A DNA stretch of 64,000 nucleotides from Microglena sp. YARC (GCA_022414725.1 CM039464.1:41796462-41860461), one strand, 5' to 3'; shown: positions 50,800 to 61,920, counted from the stretch's first letter. Numbers and translations: made by a program. Notes: generated by a model not told the origin, from the sequence alone.

Positions 50800-51176
50800 G
50801 ATGATCTAGTAGACATGTTGGTACATCTTGCTGAATTCGAAGAAGTTACAAAGATGTTGTGATATTATTCTGTAATATATTATTCAGGAAGCGTTATGAG
50901 ACAGGTATTCAGAATTTGGATGGAAAGGTTGGGGACGAGAAACTAGCACGGAATCTTGGGAAAAATATAATCAATCAATTATATTCTCTGTCTTATGGAG
51001 CCTCAAAATATGAGAAGGAAAATATGATAGTATTACAAGGGAGATTCACCGATTTCATATGGACAATGTTCGAAGTTGGTATCAAGTCCGTATGCCATGA
51101 AGGATGCAAGGATTTCGCGAATCACCTGAGTCATTTGATACCTCACCTCAAAATAATTATGATTTGTACGTATTAA
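50800..51176 (+). pseudogene. Coding remnant
   Basis: A frame with DDLVDMLVHLAEFEEVTKML ends just before a second frame that continues with about 105 residues (LARNLGKNIINQLYSL, FTDFIWTMFEVGIKSV). It is probably one gene with a single frameshift near 50850. Not recognised. Confidence 0.4.
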
Positions 51177-51475
51177 CTGATTTTTATTCTGTCAATATTT
51201 ATATGTCAGAACAGGCTTTTTAACATTTTGGGAATCTTTCATTAACGAAACTTGGATCTATAACACAACGACCTCAGCGATGCTATAAACACAAATAGCG
51301 CATAAATACATAGGTGAATATAAATCGCTTTCCCAAAGTTTTTAACGAAAAACTTTTGGGTTGAGTTTGAACATATATAAAACAGAATCAAAGAAGAGAA
51401 GAGACATAGATTCTGAAATAACAAACGTTTCAAACAACTTGAACTAGTTTTTAATACTCTGAATTTGTCAGAACA

Positions 51476-52930
51476 ATGGTGGATGTAATATATGATATAT
51501 GCGATACAAGAGAATTAGTCGAACGCCCTCACGAAAGACTTGATACAATGAAAAAAACAAACAACAAGATATCCCCATTGAAAAACAAATTAACGCAAAT
51601 AAAATCCAAATCTAATAGCGTATTAACACGGATTCACGAGACTATACTTAAACAAATTAAAAGAGACGAACATTCTCTAGAACGCATTGTTCAACAACGA
51701 AGAAGAGATAATAAGGAACACTAGATCAAGAAATACGTATGTTGAAAGCGGAAACTAGAAACAGCAACAGTAGACAAAGATTTCGTTCTGGGGAAATGTG
51801 TAATGAGGAGTCAGAGAGGTCACTAGTAAATCTAGAAAAAAAGGCAAATGACAACGAAATAGAAAAATACGCAAAGATATACAAATTTGTCGAACATGAC
51901 ATCCGAACTAAATAATTGTAAGACAATCCATGACCAAATCATTGTCGCACATGAAAAGTCCTTGTGCTAATATAGATTTGAACACAGCTCATGATCACCT
52001 ATTGGACAAATAATATGTCATATTGGAATCAAATATGATCAAGTGCGTTAAAGACATTGTAGATCTAATGATAAACATATACACAATACAAAATCATTGA
52101 CAATTTTGATGCGCAAAACTAGATTTGAACACAGCAGCTATGACCAACTATTACTAAGTATGATCAAGCAATCAAAGACATTATTGAGCTGAAGCATGTA
52201 CATGTATATAACACACAAATCATTGACACTTTGATATACAAAACCTGACAAAGTACAAGGAAAACATATCCAAAAATTTGGTATACGTCAAACAATCAAA
52301 AACGATACAGAATATTTCAACAACTTTCTAATGTCAAAAAAAATAGCCGATGCAAAGAGATTATGCACCAAGAGTGTCGCAAACGATTTTGTCGGGATAT
52401 CAGAAATAGATGACTTGTAACAAAACCTTAACACTATGATTGATTCGTTCAAATCTTTGAAAGATACAGTATCACAACACAACGAACACATCACAAACCA
52501 ATTGAATTGCGTTTACAAATAATTACAAGAATATGATTAGAATAAATGGCACATATTAATGGGTTAATAAACATGATGAACGGTTTTATCTAGCAAAACG
52601 GAAAAACCATTCTCAAATAATGAGAGAGCTGTCAAATAAAGTATTGAAACTAGAAGAGGCAAACAAACAAAAACAAGAACCAATACAATCAAAAACATCT
52701 TCGCATTTGTTAACTAGGGAAAACGATACAGCTATATCAGAGATACGAAATAACATCATCCAAATTCGAAAAAACTCTACGAGATACGATCAAGCAAAGA
52801 AAGAATGCTTATCGAAAATACAGTGATGGCAAAAAGCGGAAGAACTCGTAAAAAAGATTGTTAGCGAAAAGGTGTCATGCGAGACTCAACTGATCGCTTA
52901 GTGAAATGAAGATGCTAATACAAGAGAATG
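51476..52930 (+). pseudogene. Broken coiled-coil gene
   Basis: The start MVDVIYDICDTRELVERP at 51476 runs 82 codons as a K/Q/E-rich helix. Similar helical pieces then appear in other frames: 51739-51915 (MLKAETRNSNSRQRF), around 52330-52420, and 52620-52826 (MRELSNKVLKLEEANKQKQE). Partly repeated DNA around AGATTTGAACACAGC (about 51976 and 52121) shows internal duplication. It is consistent with a long coiled-coil protein damaged by many indels. Confidence 0.5.
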
Positions 52931-53009
52931 CATGATCAAGATTCCGATACATGTCGCTAGCACAGTCAGAGATCCGATCAATCACACAAAAAAAGAAGGG
53001 GGTAAAAAG

Positions 53010-54355
53010 TTATGACTTGTAATACACGTAACGTTCTAATAAAGATTCTTGCGTAACATCTTCATAATCGTCATCATCGTCTTCGTCATCATTCAATACT
53101 TCTTCCCTCTCTACAATGTACTTTAAGAAATCAGGATTGTAGTTAGGATTCAGTATAGGTGTAGTATTAGTTAAATCTTTATTCATAGCCGGAACATAGT
53201 ACTTTAAAGTTACTAGTATATGGTGGTTGAGACACGGAAGTCATACAACACATTAGGCTCTCTTTCAAATCGGATACTCAATTTTGTAGCTTACCAATCG
53301 GGTGGAAAGGTTTCTTAACAAAGTTGAAGAAATCGAACTTGAGGTTTGCGGTTTCGTAAGGAGAAGGGATTTTGAAAATACCGAGACCCACATCAGCGTT
53401 TCCGAACCTGATGGACCCCAGTAAATGCTCTCGATTTCGGGACATCGATGGTTAAATACCGCACACCCAATAAATTGACAACCCCCGGGGGGGGTCCCCC
53501 ACATCATACACTTGTTCTGTGTCATTTTTTGTAGCTGCGAAAACATTTTCGGAGTTCAACAAAGAATAAGATTGCTTTTTACATTTTTTTCTGAATCAGC
53601 AGGAAGCTCGTCAAAACCCAATACGTCCTTCACTGTCGACTTTGACAGTCTAAAAAAGAATGGGTTAGAATAACCTGTCACTGTATCGTAGTGGACAAAA
53701 TCGCAACTTCAAATGTTTGTCAACGGTTGCTCTATGTGATGCAGCACGGACATCAATGTGTATGGCTTCATATACTTTTTCAAATAAGCCTGAAGTGTGA
53801 TAATATTATAATTTCCGATTTCTATCTCAAAACTTACAAACGTCGATTGCAAAGTCGTAATTTTCAGATTGTATTATTGTATAAACTGGCTTTGCAAAAT
53901 GCGCACTAATTGGGTCCTCTATCGCAATATAACAATCATCAACCGTGTCTTCTGGGACTATAATTGAATTTTGTGTGGACAGAAAACAAAACTAATTTGG
54001 AGCCTACAATATCTTGCTTTTTATATATTTCAACTAATTTCGGACATGTCGCTAGTCGTTGCCTGAACAGATCGTGTATATTTTGTTCTTCGTATACGTA
54101 GCTTATATGCGAGAACACTGTGAAAAACATGAGATTGTTGTGGACGTCTATGGTATACATGGCCGACGGAATAGTTGCATCAATCACGTCAAATCCATAC
54201 ACGAAACGAAATGGTTCAGTGAATTCAACGACGTAATTTGATGGAGATGGATGCTTGGATCGATCCCTATTCGAGCTATCTAATATAAGCATTGTCGAAT
54301 CATTTTCAGAATGCTTCAGTAAATAATCTATGTCATCCATTGTTATCATGATCAC
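53010..54355 (-). pseudogene. Virion structural protein, multiple frameshifts
   Basis: Consecutive segments in shifting frames form one protein of about 445 residues. The head has ILDSSNRDRSKHPSPSNYVV, EFTEPFRFVYGFDVIDATIP. Then come EIEIGNYNIITLQAYLKKY, FFRLSKSTVKDVLGFDELP, ADVGLGIFKIPSPYETANL and KFDFFNFVKKPFHPIGKL. An acidic tail ends ESLLERYVYYKS before the stop at 53010. The DSxxRD...P-x-P-S-x-Y start and FHPIGKL near the end are, from memory, hallmarks of a structural protein widespread in mimivirus-like virions. At least five indels break it, and the tail frame is clean. Confidence 0.65.
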
Positions 54356-54951
54356 ACAACCTCGTGGTTAAGTGATTTTAATTCAATTAGCCGCTTGAAT
54401 ATCTTGGAACAGTACAAAACATCATAGTATGCATCATGACAGTTTTGAAGTTCTCCCTCGTCTTCAAAGAGAGTGGTATACACCTTAGCTAGCGTGCTAA
54501 GCTTGTTAACTATCCCCTGTTTCCTGCTCTGCATCATTGTGCAAAACAACTCCTTGGCATATGTTTTATTTATTAAAGTGTACTTTTTCATTCTATACAG
54601 CTCGCTCCTTAACACATTGACATCGAATATATATATGTGGGCCACTAGGGTGTTGCATACGGCTATATCTACTCCAACCTTGTCGATGACGTGTGTTAGT
54701 GAAAATCCCTCATCTAGCGCCCGTTCATTTGTGATCCCGTGGATTTTGATAGAATCCTCGGGTATTACGAACGCATCCGGTTTGATTATGTAGTAATTGT
54801 TGGCGAGTTCCTCATTAGTTTCCGTATTTATCATACGCCATGCGATGGACACAATACGTGCCGAGTCGTACACGTCCAAATCCCGGTATGTGGTCTCTTT
54901 GCGGCGCAAGGGTAGTCCTGTGGTCTCGAGGTCGAATACGAATGCAATCAT
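54352..54951 (-). CDS. DEDDh 3'-5' exonuclease
   Basis: Protein of 199 residues of the DnaQ/RNase T-like exonuclease family. Exo I is FDLETTGL (D7 and E9). Exo II is around VAHIYIFDVNVL (the Asp). Exo III is NCHDAYYDVLYC with H-x4-D. An IHGITNERA segment typical of DnaQ-like exonucleases lies in the middle. It could proofread or trim DNA or RNA. The stop overlaps the start of the following structural gene by four bases. The gene is intact, unlike its neighbour. Confidence 0.88.
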   Translation of the reverse strand: MIAFVFDLETTGLPLRRKETTYRDLDVYDSARIVSIAWRMINTETNEELANNYYIIKPDAFVIPEDSIKIHGITNERALDEGFSLTHVIDKVGVDIAVCNTLVAHIYIFDVNVLRSELYRMKKYTLINKTYAKELFCTMMQSRKQGIVNKLSTLAKVYTTLFEDEGELQNCHDAYYDVLYCSKIFKRLIELKSLNHEVV

Positions 54952-55001
54952 TGTGAGATGTGTGAAATGAATATCTTTATCACTTGATTCAACTTTTATT
55001 T

Positions 55002-58000
55002 TTAAATGAATTTCGCCTCAAGAGCTTCCATGCGTGAATACAATAATTGTATTTCTATATCCTTTTCTTGGACCGCTTTAATTAGATATGGTATAAACCC
55101 TGTATAATGAACAGATGCTACATTGCTACCCCAGGCGGAATAATCTGGGTCATTTTGTAGGTCTGAGTAATCTACATTGCTCATTGAATATATGACGTTA
55201 GAATCTGCTGTATCTGGTACTTGTACTAAATGACGTACTTCCGGAGCTCCGTAGAAAATTTCTTGTGCTATCAAACCAGATTCGTATAAAAATGTAGCGT
55301 TACTATCTGTAGCATAATCCATTGTAGACCACTTTTTGTAGTTTTGCGGCCGTAGTTTTTTAATAGTTGTCATAGCGTTTTCAATTAAAACTTCATCTGA
55401 TTTTATTCGGTCATCTGATGTATGATTCTGAAAATCACCTGTTGTTTGCGTGTATGTAATACCTATACCTATACCCCCATTCGTATAATGACCCCCCGCG
55501 TATAAAGCCCCATTATGACCTAATATGAATTTTGCCCTTGACTTATATGAGAAAACCAAATCGTGATAAATTGAACTATGTTCGGTTAGTCTAGATTCAA
55601 TAGTCCAATGATCATCAACTCCATTGGTCATTGATGGAGTGTTAATATATATCTTATCTTCACAAATTAAAGGACCAGCCAATACCAGTTTTTCAGCTTT
55701 CAGCCTACCGTCTTCATCTATTGTTACTTTAGCAAAATACACATCATCTTCATTTAAAAATCCAAAACCAAAATACTTTAAATTAGTATCTAGTTTTCCA
55801 GAAAAAAACATCATGTCTTCATCAGGACCCCCCATCACAACACCCTTATCTACTATAGCATGTTTTGTTTTTATATAATCAGTACCAATGACTGTAAAGT
55901 CAAGAGTGTCAATACCTACGATTAATTTAGGGCAACCAATAACCCCATTTTTGTTAAAAAAAATGCCTTTAGATTTCTGTGGTGTACTAAAATACCAACC
56001 TGAATCCTGATGATCGCCGAAATCTTCGTATGTAAAATTAGCAGATTTTCCACCGCCTGAAGTGTAACAGACAAATCTTAAAGCATTCCCTTTCGGATTA
56101 AAATTATTCGCGTCAGTTTGAAATAATCCATGATTATTTCTGTCTACTTCTTCACCTATGCATACGGATATAGATCCATTTTCAATTAGACAATTGTCTA
56201 CTTCAAGTTTGCTAGCTGTCAGCGTACCGTCTTCATATACTGATACTTTAGTATCAAACACATCATTTTCATTTAAAAATCCAAAACCATAATACTGTTT
56301 ATCTAAAATGTTCTTTTCATGAAAAAACATCATGTCTTCATCAGGACCCATCTTAATACCTATCTCTATTCTAGCATATCGTGTTTTTATATTATCGGAA
56401 TCAATCTCAGTAATGCCACTTATATCACCTATTTCTATTTTTTCCGCCACTTTCAGTATCGGGCAATTAATATCCCCATTCATGTTAAAATGAATGCTTT
56501 TTTTTTTCTGTGGTGTACTAAAATACCAACCTGAATCGACATTATCGCCGTAATCTTCGTATGTAAAATTAGCAGATAGTCCACCGCCTGAATTGTAACA
56601 GATAAATCTTAAAGCATTCCCGCCCTTATTAAAATTATGAGCGTCAGTTTGAAATAATCCTTGATTCAATTTGTATCCTGTTTCATCTATGGATACGGAT
56701 ACAGACCCATCTCCCATTCGACAATTGCCTATTTCTAATTCTTCCGTTAGAGTCACACTAGTTCCAATTAATGCACCGGTCAATGTCCCACCGGTTAGAG
56801 GTAACTTGCTATTAGCATTTACATTGACGTCCCGTACAGCTTTCGATAATGCCGCGGTGTTCGTACTATCAGAAGTTACGCTACTAGAAATACAAGTTCC
56901 TAAAAATGAAGAAGCTGTGATAGCCTTAGAAATGTATAAGGTACTTGCTCCGGTGATAGCACCAGCTATATCTAGTGTACTTTTTCCTGTTATCCCATTT
57001 TTTATCTCTAATGTATTAGATCCCGTGATAGCCTGAGCAATATGTAAGTTACTTGATCCGGTGATAACACCAGTTATATCTAGTGTACTTTTTCCTGTTA
57101 TCCCATTTTTTATCTCTAATGTATTAGATCCCGTGATAGCCTGAGCAATATGTAATTTACTTGATCCGGTGATAACACCAGTCATATCTAGTGTACTTTT
57201 TCCTTTTATCCCATTTTTTATCTCTAATGTATTAGATCCCGTGATAGCCTGAGCAATATGTAAGGTACTTGATCCGGTGATTACACCAGTCATATCTAGT
57301 GTACTTTTTCCTGTTATCCCATTTTTTATCTCTAATGTATTAGATCCCGTGATAGCCTGAGCAATATGTAATTTACTTGATCCGGTGATAACACCAGTCA
57401 TATCTAGTGTACTTTTTCCTTTTATCCCATTTTTTATCTCTGATGTATTAGATCCCGTGATAGCCTGAGCAATATGTAAGGTACTTGATCCGGTGATTAC
57501 ACCAGTCATATCTAGTGTACTTTTTCCTGTTATCCCATTTTTTATCTCTAATGTATTAGATCCCGTGATAGCCTGTGCAATATGTAAGGTACTTGCTCCG
57601 GTGATAGCGCCAGTTATATCTAGTGTTCCTCCTCCTACTATAGACCCTGTAGTAACTATTGTTGGCACTTTCAGACCAACCGAATCAAAATATATTTTGT
57701 CCGTTTGGGTTGTAGAAGTTGGGAGAAACGATATGTTAGACGGTGCCATTAGGATCGTTTCGTTATTGTTTTTGAATTGAAAACGGGGTTTGACATCATC
57801 TGATAGATATTTATCGTTCGTCTTGAATGTCATGTTAGAGTCTACCCTTCCATCCAAATATCCACGAAATATGATGTCATCGTTTATGTCAATGATGAAT
57901 TTCGTTTCACTCGCTTTGTAATATATTTTGATACCCTCTGTTTTTGCCGGATTTGTAACATTCATCCAAGGAGTATAAATCTTATTACCATCCTTGACGT

Positions 58001-60773
58001 AAACATCTTCACACAATACCTTTCCAACCAAAAATGATGAGAGAGAAGTCAACGATGTATGATGGCCTGCTACAACCAATGATGTATCTTTCATTGTTGT
58101 ATAAGCGGTATCTTGCATTCTATACACTGTCTTGATGTCATGATTCGGTCTATTAACAGTCCATGTATTGTTGGAGAACTGATCATATAAACTTAGGATC
58201 GACCTGTTTTCAATCTTCCAATTATAAAAGAATGAGTTTTTAGTACTTATATAGTTCCACATACAGTCACTATTTAAACCGATACTAATATTACATCCGA
58301 GTTTAATCTTTACCCCTTCGTTGTTCAGTGATTCTGGTCCGAAATTATTGTGTCCAAAAGCTATGTTCCCTGGTCCTGCATCTGGTATAGTGTAATCTGT
58401 GATTGTATCGTAACCACAAATGTGTAGAACATGGGATCCATTAACATAATATTTGTATCGATTTCCATGTGGTAACGAGAACCACATAGCATTATTATGA
58501 GTCCCTATCGACTTATTGTAGTTGTTTTCTGTCGCCGCTGGTATCAATACTATTTTTGCATTTCCCGGATTACCTGTTGTTGGTAGATTAAATGTTCCAT
58601 CGAAAGACAAGTATTTATTAATTTGAACCCTGCTGTTTTTCATATTGAGTTCATTTGAGTTCATATTCATGACATGTGTTCCGTCAACGTACCATGCGTG
58701 ATTGTTTGATCTTGGTATGGAATTCCATAAATTACACCCACCCACACCTGTCGCCCATTGGTATGGTGTATTCTCCCTGTTTCTGTATACAATACAAGTC
58801 CCGTCTAAATCCCTCTTGTCGTTATTTATATACCGAGGCGGTATGCTCCTGTTTTCGGCTAGAAACGTTATCTTTCCGAAACCCATTTCTAGGTTGTTGG
58901 ACATTGTGTTGACCTCTTTATGTTTGACCTCCAATACTACATCGTTTCCTATGTTCCACTCGTATGAATTGTCTGTAGGTACCGAGTTCCATAACGTGTT
59001 TTTATTAACACCCACACTCATATTCGATGTGTATAGGATTCGACTTCCTACATCGGTCGTGTCAAAACTTAACTGTCCGGACCCTAAATCTATTCCGTTT
59101 GATTCTGTGTGTATCCCGTTAGATGTGATTCTCAATTGGATCTTGTTGTCGATAATCCATTCATATTGCTTTGAATTGTCATCCATCGAGAACCACATAG
59201 CATCATTGTTTGTTCCGCATGATATACCAGAAGCCAACAATAGTTTTGTACCATTTACATTCCCAAATTGTATGATTCCTGTACCCATATTGATGTCATT
59301 ATTATGCATCACTAATGCATCGCTGTTCATCTCTAACTTGTTAACACCGTCAATATACCACTTGTATGTGCCTGTATGTGGTATTGAATTCCATAGAGCA
59401 TTCTTTTCTAATCCTATGGCATACGGATACCTGTCATATTCTTGTTGGACTTCTTCTAGTAAAATCCGGATACCGTCACCACCTGTATTTCTAGGGATCT
59501 CTCTCGACACGAGGTCGAACCTCATTTGCGTGGTTCTGATGAATGATAATCCTGTGTCTATATGATTATCGTTTGTGTATATGTGTCCATGTGTGTTAAC
59601 ACGGCCACATGAGAGCATCCCTTTAGTACTTGATGGGTTTTCGTTACAGTGCGTCAAGTGTAAAACATTGTCCTTGTCGAGTGTCATGAAATTCGAGTCA
59701 TTATTGTACCACGCAAACTGACCTTCTTTGGGTACCCCGAACCACATCTGATCATTTGTGTCTTCGTGTCCGATAGCGTTCGGAAATCTACCCTCATTGT
59801 CACGTAGGACGATTCTTGCCCCTGAAGAGGGTGATGTTATGGGAATATTTCCTGCATCATTTACATTTGCCAATATCTGAACTCCAAAATCTGCTCCATC
59901 CGGTTTAAAACTAATTATTTGATTCCCATCAACATACCATGCGAATGACCCGTTATCCGATACACTATTCCACAAGACGTCATTTTCATTCACACCTGTA
60001 GATATCGGATATTCTAGTTCCGAATTGGCCATTTTCCATATAACTTTGTCCGCTGTTCCTCCAAAAAGCCCCCTCTCCGGCGTGGATACCGGCATTCGAT
60101 TGTCTATTAATATCTTTCCTTTGACATCTAGATTGGTCAGGGGTGAATCATGGGATATCCCCACATATCCGTTGTTTTTTACTGAAAGGTGTGTATATGT
60201 CCCCCCACCAGCTGTATTTTTATTGATTTCAAATGCTATCCCTGTTTCGTCTTGATCATTGTTAGTAAAAGTTGTAAACCCATTTGATTCTATTATTAAT
60301 TTTGGGTCTGTGTCATTCAATGTCCAATTTGCGTGTAATGACAATCTCCCACTCGCGTTGTCGTCTATTCCTAGCGACCAAGCTTGTTCTTTGCGTTTCC
60401 AGGCCATGTATGGGTTAGTTTTTTCTGAGTGAATTCCTAGTATAGAATCATTTTGGTTACAACTGTGTATGTAGAGTCCAATTTTGTTTCCGTCTGCTGG
60501 TGTTATTTGAAATGTAGAATCTTCCGTTTTGTCATTTAGTCGCGCATATTCTATATCGTTTATACACATCCGAATGGCTTGTGTGGAATGTGCGTTTATA
60601 TGTGTCTGTCCGTCATGAGTTTGTTTCAATGCATAGTTGCTTGCATTGTACATATTGCAATGAGTGAAGTATGCGTTTGAACCGCCGATTGAACCGATAT
60701 TTGTGTTCTTGACAATTAGCTTTTCTGATATCCACCCAGTTCCCTTTAGTTGAAACCGAACTTCTTTGTTCAT
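55002..60773 (-). CDS. Giant fibre-like protein with peptidase S74 chaperone
   Basis: Protein of 1923 residues. Residues 1-900 or so hold several modules with LWNSIP...YEWNIGN or MWFSxxxxNxYKYYVNGxHVL themes. At about 1090-1330 lie some 20 dodecapeptides (ITGSNTLEIKNG, ITGKSTLDMTGV, ITGSSTLHIAQA) as expected for a trimeric beta-helix. Next is a duplicated domain of about 150 residues (GLFQTDAHNFN, SGWYFSTPQK). The last 137 residues form the S74 intramolecular chaperone (TSDDRIKSDEVLIENAM to ALEAKFI). In phage tail spikes the Ser before DDR cuts the chaperone off after trimerisation. It overlaps the upstream partner gene by 4 bp. Confidence 0.88.
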   Translation of the reverse strand: MNKEVRFQLKGTGWISEKLIVKNTNIGSIGGSNAYFTHCNMYNASNYALKQTHDGQTHINAHSTQAIRMCINDIEYARLNDKTEDSTFQITPADGNKIGLYIHSCNQNDSILGIHSEKTNPYMAWKRKEQAWSLGIDDNASGRLSLHANWTLNDTDPKLIIESNGFTTFTNNDQDETGIAFEINKNTAGGGTYTHLSVKNNGYVGISHDSPLTNLDVKGKILIDNRMPVSTPERGLFGGTADKVIWKMANSELEYPISTGVNENDVLWNSVSDNGSFAWYVDGNQIISFKPDGADFGVQILANVNDAGNIPITSPSSGARIVLRDNEGRFPNAIGHEDTNDQMWFGVPKEGQFAWYNNDSNFMTLDKDNVLHLTHCNENPSSTKGMLSCGRVNTHGHIYTNDNHIDTGLSFIRTTQMRFDLVSREIPRNTGGDGIRILLEEVQQEYDRYPYAIGLEKNALWNSIPHTGTYKWYIDGVNKLEMNSDALVMHNNDINMGTGIIQFGNVNGTKLLLASGISCGTNNDAMWFSMDDNSKQYEWIIDNKIQLRITSNGIHTESNGIDLGSGQLSFDTTDVGSRILYTSNMSVGVNKNTLWNSVPTDNSYEWNIGNDVVLEVKHKEVNTMSNNLEMGFGKITFLAENRSIPPRYINNDKRDLDGTCIVYRNRENTPYQWATGVGGCNLWNSIPRSNNHAWYVDGTHVMNMNSNELNMKNSRVQINKYLSFDGTFNLPTTGNPGNAKIVLIPAATENNYNKSIGTHNNAMWFSLPHGNRYKYYVNGSHVLHICGYDTITDYTIPDAGPGNIAFGHNNFGPESLNNEGVKIKLGCNISIGLNSDCMWNYISTKNSFFYNWKIENRSILSLYDQFSNNTWTVNRPNHDIKTVYRMQDTAYTTMKDTSLVVAGHHTSLTSLSSFLVGKVLCEDVYVKDGNKIYTPWMNVTNPAKTEGIKIYYKASETKFIIDINDDIIFRGYLDGRVDSNMTFKTNDKYLSDDVKPRFQFKNNNETILMAPSNISFLPTSTTQTDKIYFDSVGLKVPTIVTTGSIVGGGTLDITGAITGASTLHIAQAITGSNTLEIKNGITGKSTLDMTGVITGSSTLHIAQAITGSNTSEIKNGIKGKSTLDMTGVITGSSKLHIAQAITGSNTLEIKNGITGKSTLDMTGVITGSSTLHIAQAITGSNTLEIKNGIKGKSTLDMTGVITGSSKLHIAQAITGSNTLEIKNGITGKSTLDITGVITGSSNLHIAQAITGSNTLEIKNGITGKSTLDIAGAITGASTLYISKAITASSFLGTCISSSVTSDSTNTAALSKAVRDVNVNANSKLPLTGGTLTGALIGTSVTLTEELEIGNCRMGDGSVSVSIDETGYKLNQGLFQTDAHNFNKGGNALRFICYNSGGGLSANFTYEDYGDNVDSGWYFSTPQKKKSIHFNMNGDINCPILKVAEKIEIGDISGITEIDSDNIKTRYARIEIGIKMGPDEDMMFFHEKNILDKQYYGFGFLNENDVFDTKVSVYEDGTLTASKLEVDNCLIENGSISVCIGEEVDRNNHGLFQTDANNFNPKGNALRFVCYTSGGGKSANFTYEDFGDHQDSGWYFSTPQKSKGIFFNKNGVIGCPKLIVGIDTLDFTVIGTDYIKTKHAIVDKGVVMGGPDEDMMFFSGKLDTNLKYFGFGFLNEDDVYFAKVTIDEDGRLKAEKLVLAGPLICEDKIYINTPSMTNGVDDHWTIESRLTEHSSIYHDLVFSYKSRAKFILGHNGALYAGGHYTNGGIGIGITYTQTTGDFQNHTSDDRIKSDEVLIENAMTTIKKLRPQNYKKWSTMDYATDSNATFLYESGLIAQEIFYGAPEVRHLVQVPDTADSNVIYSMSNVDYSDLQNDPDYSAWGSNVASVHYTGFIPYLIKAVQEKDIEIQLLYSRMEALEAKFI
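56925..57650 (-). repeat. 36-bp/108-bp coding repeats of the fibre
   Basis: Three dodecapeptide types alternate in fixed order, giving a 108-bp super-repeat with near-identical copies. It is clean and in frame throughout, unlike the satellites at 33-40 kb. Confidence 0.85.
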
Positions 60774-61837
60774 TGGTATTTCAGAAATTCCATAATTGAC
60801 CCCATGACTCCATCATCTCTGATAACAAAATATGGGTTGTTAGTTTTTTTACACTCTATCAATGCTACCTTGTCGTTTTGGTAGTCGATTATGCGTTCTA
60901 CTTGTATACCGTGTCCTGATTTGTGAGCCATCCTTACATCTACTTCGACATTGTCAATATTGACGAGCCAGTCTTTCCACCCACGTGTGTTTGAGATATG
61001 CAATGGAAACTTGGGATCCTTAGTGAACATTCCGATGTGACCATGTTCGCGTGAATTGACAGATAACAATGCATCATTGAATTTGTCATTGATGTGGAAC
61101 GAGCTGTCGTCGTCGTTCAATTCCTCTACTTGGAATTCTAACTTTTCAGGAAGTCTTCCAATCCTTTCTATGACGGGTGTGTTCACATTCCAACCCGACA
61201 CGACTTTTTCCCATGCACTTTCATTAGGCCAAGCCTCTACAGATCTGTCCCATTTTTTATTTTCACCTGTATATTTCCAAAATACGCATTCGCCATCTAT
61301 ATATATAGGGAATATACAGTATATATATCCTTTGTACCTAAATACAACTCTAGGTTTGGCGTAGTACCTTTTTATCAAGTCTTGTGTGTCTCCTCTTTGC
61401 ATGAACAATGTGCCTTTTTCAGTATTGGTATTGAAAATGTCTTGTATACACAGGATAATGCTGCGTTTATTGCATATATTAGCTACAACATTTTCATTCA
61501 GATTGATTGTGTCTTGATTGACCTCTATCTTGACAACGTGTTTGCTTTGCACCCCGTGTTTTATTTGGAAATTGTCTGCAACAATAATGTGATTTTGCGA
61601 GCTTGTTGTTACAAGTCGGTTATTGTCACAAAATGTGAATGCACTATTATCCCAGTTAATAAAAGCTTTTCCCTTTATGAAAATACCTCCACTGAATTGC
61701 GCTTCTCTATTGACGTATAGAGTTTCTATATCAACTGCGCCGCTTGGTGTAACATTGATTACCTGGTTGTATACATTATTGTCTTTAGTGATAACCCTAA
61801 CTCCTGTTAGGTTATCATTAACACGCACATTCTCCAT
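60770..61837 (-). CDS. Fibre-associated protein
   Basis: About 355 residues from MENVRVNDNLTGVR; an upstream Met at 61894 is in frame but less likely. The N-terminal 90 residues have short strands (VDIETLYVNREAQFSGGIFI) like the start of the fibre modules. A central YKGYIYCIFPIYIDGECVFW segment is beta-rich. The end (NPYFVIRDDGVMGSIMEFLK) resembles the capping segment of tail-fibre-type proteins. Translation direction and the 4-bp overlap with the fibre gene suggest a shared structure, perhaps its base. Confidence 0.75.
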   Translation of the reverse strand: MENVRVNDNLTGVRVITKDNNVYNQVINVTPSGAVDIETLYVNREAQFSGGIFIKGKAFINWDNSAFTFCDNNRLVTTSSQNHIIVADNFQIKHGVQSKHVVKIEVNQDTINLNENVVANICNKRSIILCIQDIFNTNTEKGTLFMQRGDTQDLIKRYYAKPRVVFRYKGYIYCIFPIYIDGECVFWKYTGENKKWDRSVEAWPNESAWEKVVSGWNVNTPVIERIGRLPEKLEFQVEELNDDDSSFHINDKFNDALLSVNSREHGHIGMFTKDPKFPLHISNTRGWKDWLVNIDNVEVDVRMAHKSGHGIQVERIIDYQNDKVALIECKKTNNPYFVIRDDGVMGSIMEFLKYQ

Positions 61838-61920
61838 GCTTTTATAATGGGTATAAAAATTAATCATTATCAGCATGAATTGCGTTGCTCTCACGCGTTT
61901 TATGACTTGGTGACTACTTC

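Noticed and set aside
58676..59565. 287-codon plus-strand frame within the fibre gene
   Set aside because: Antisense of a well-supported modular protein; no promoter or conserved start.
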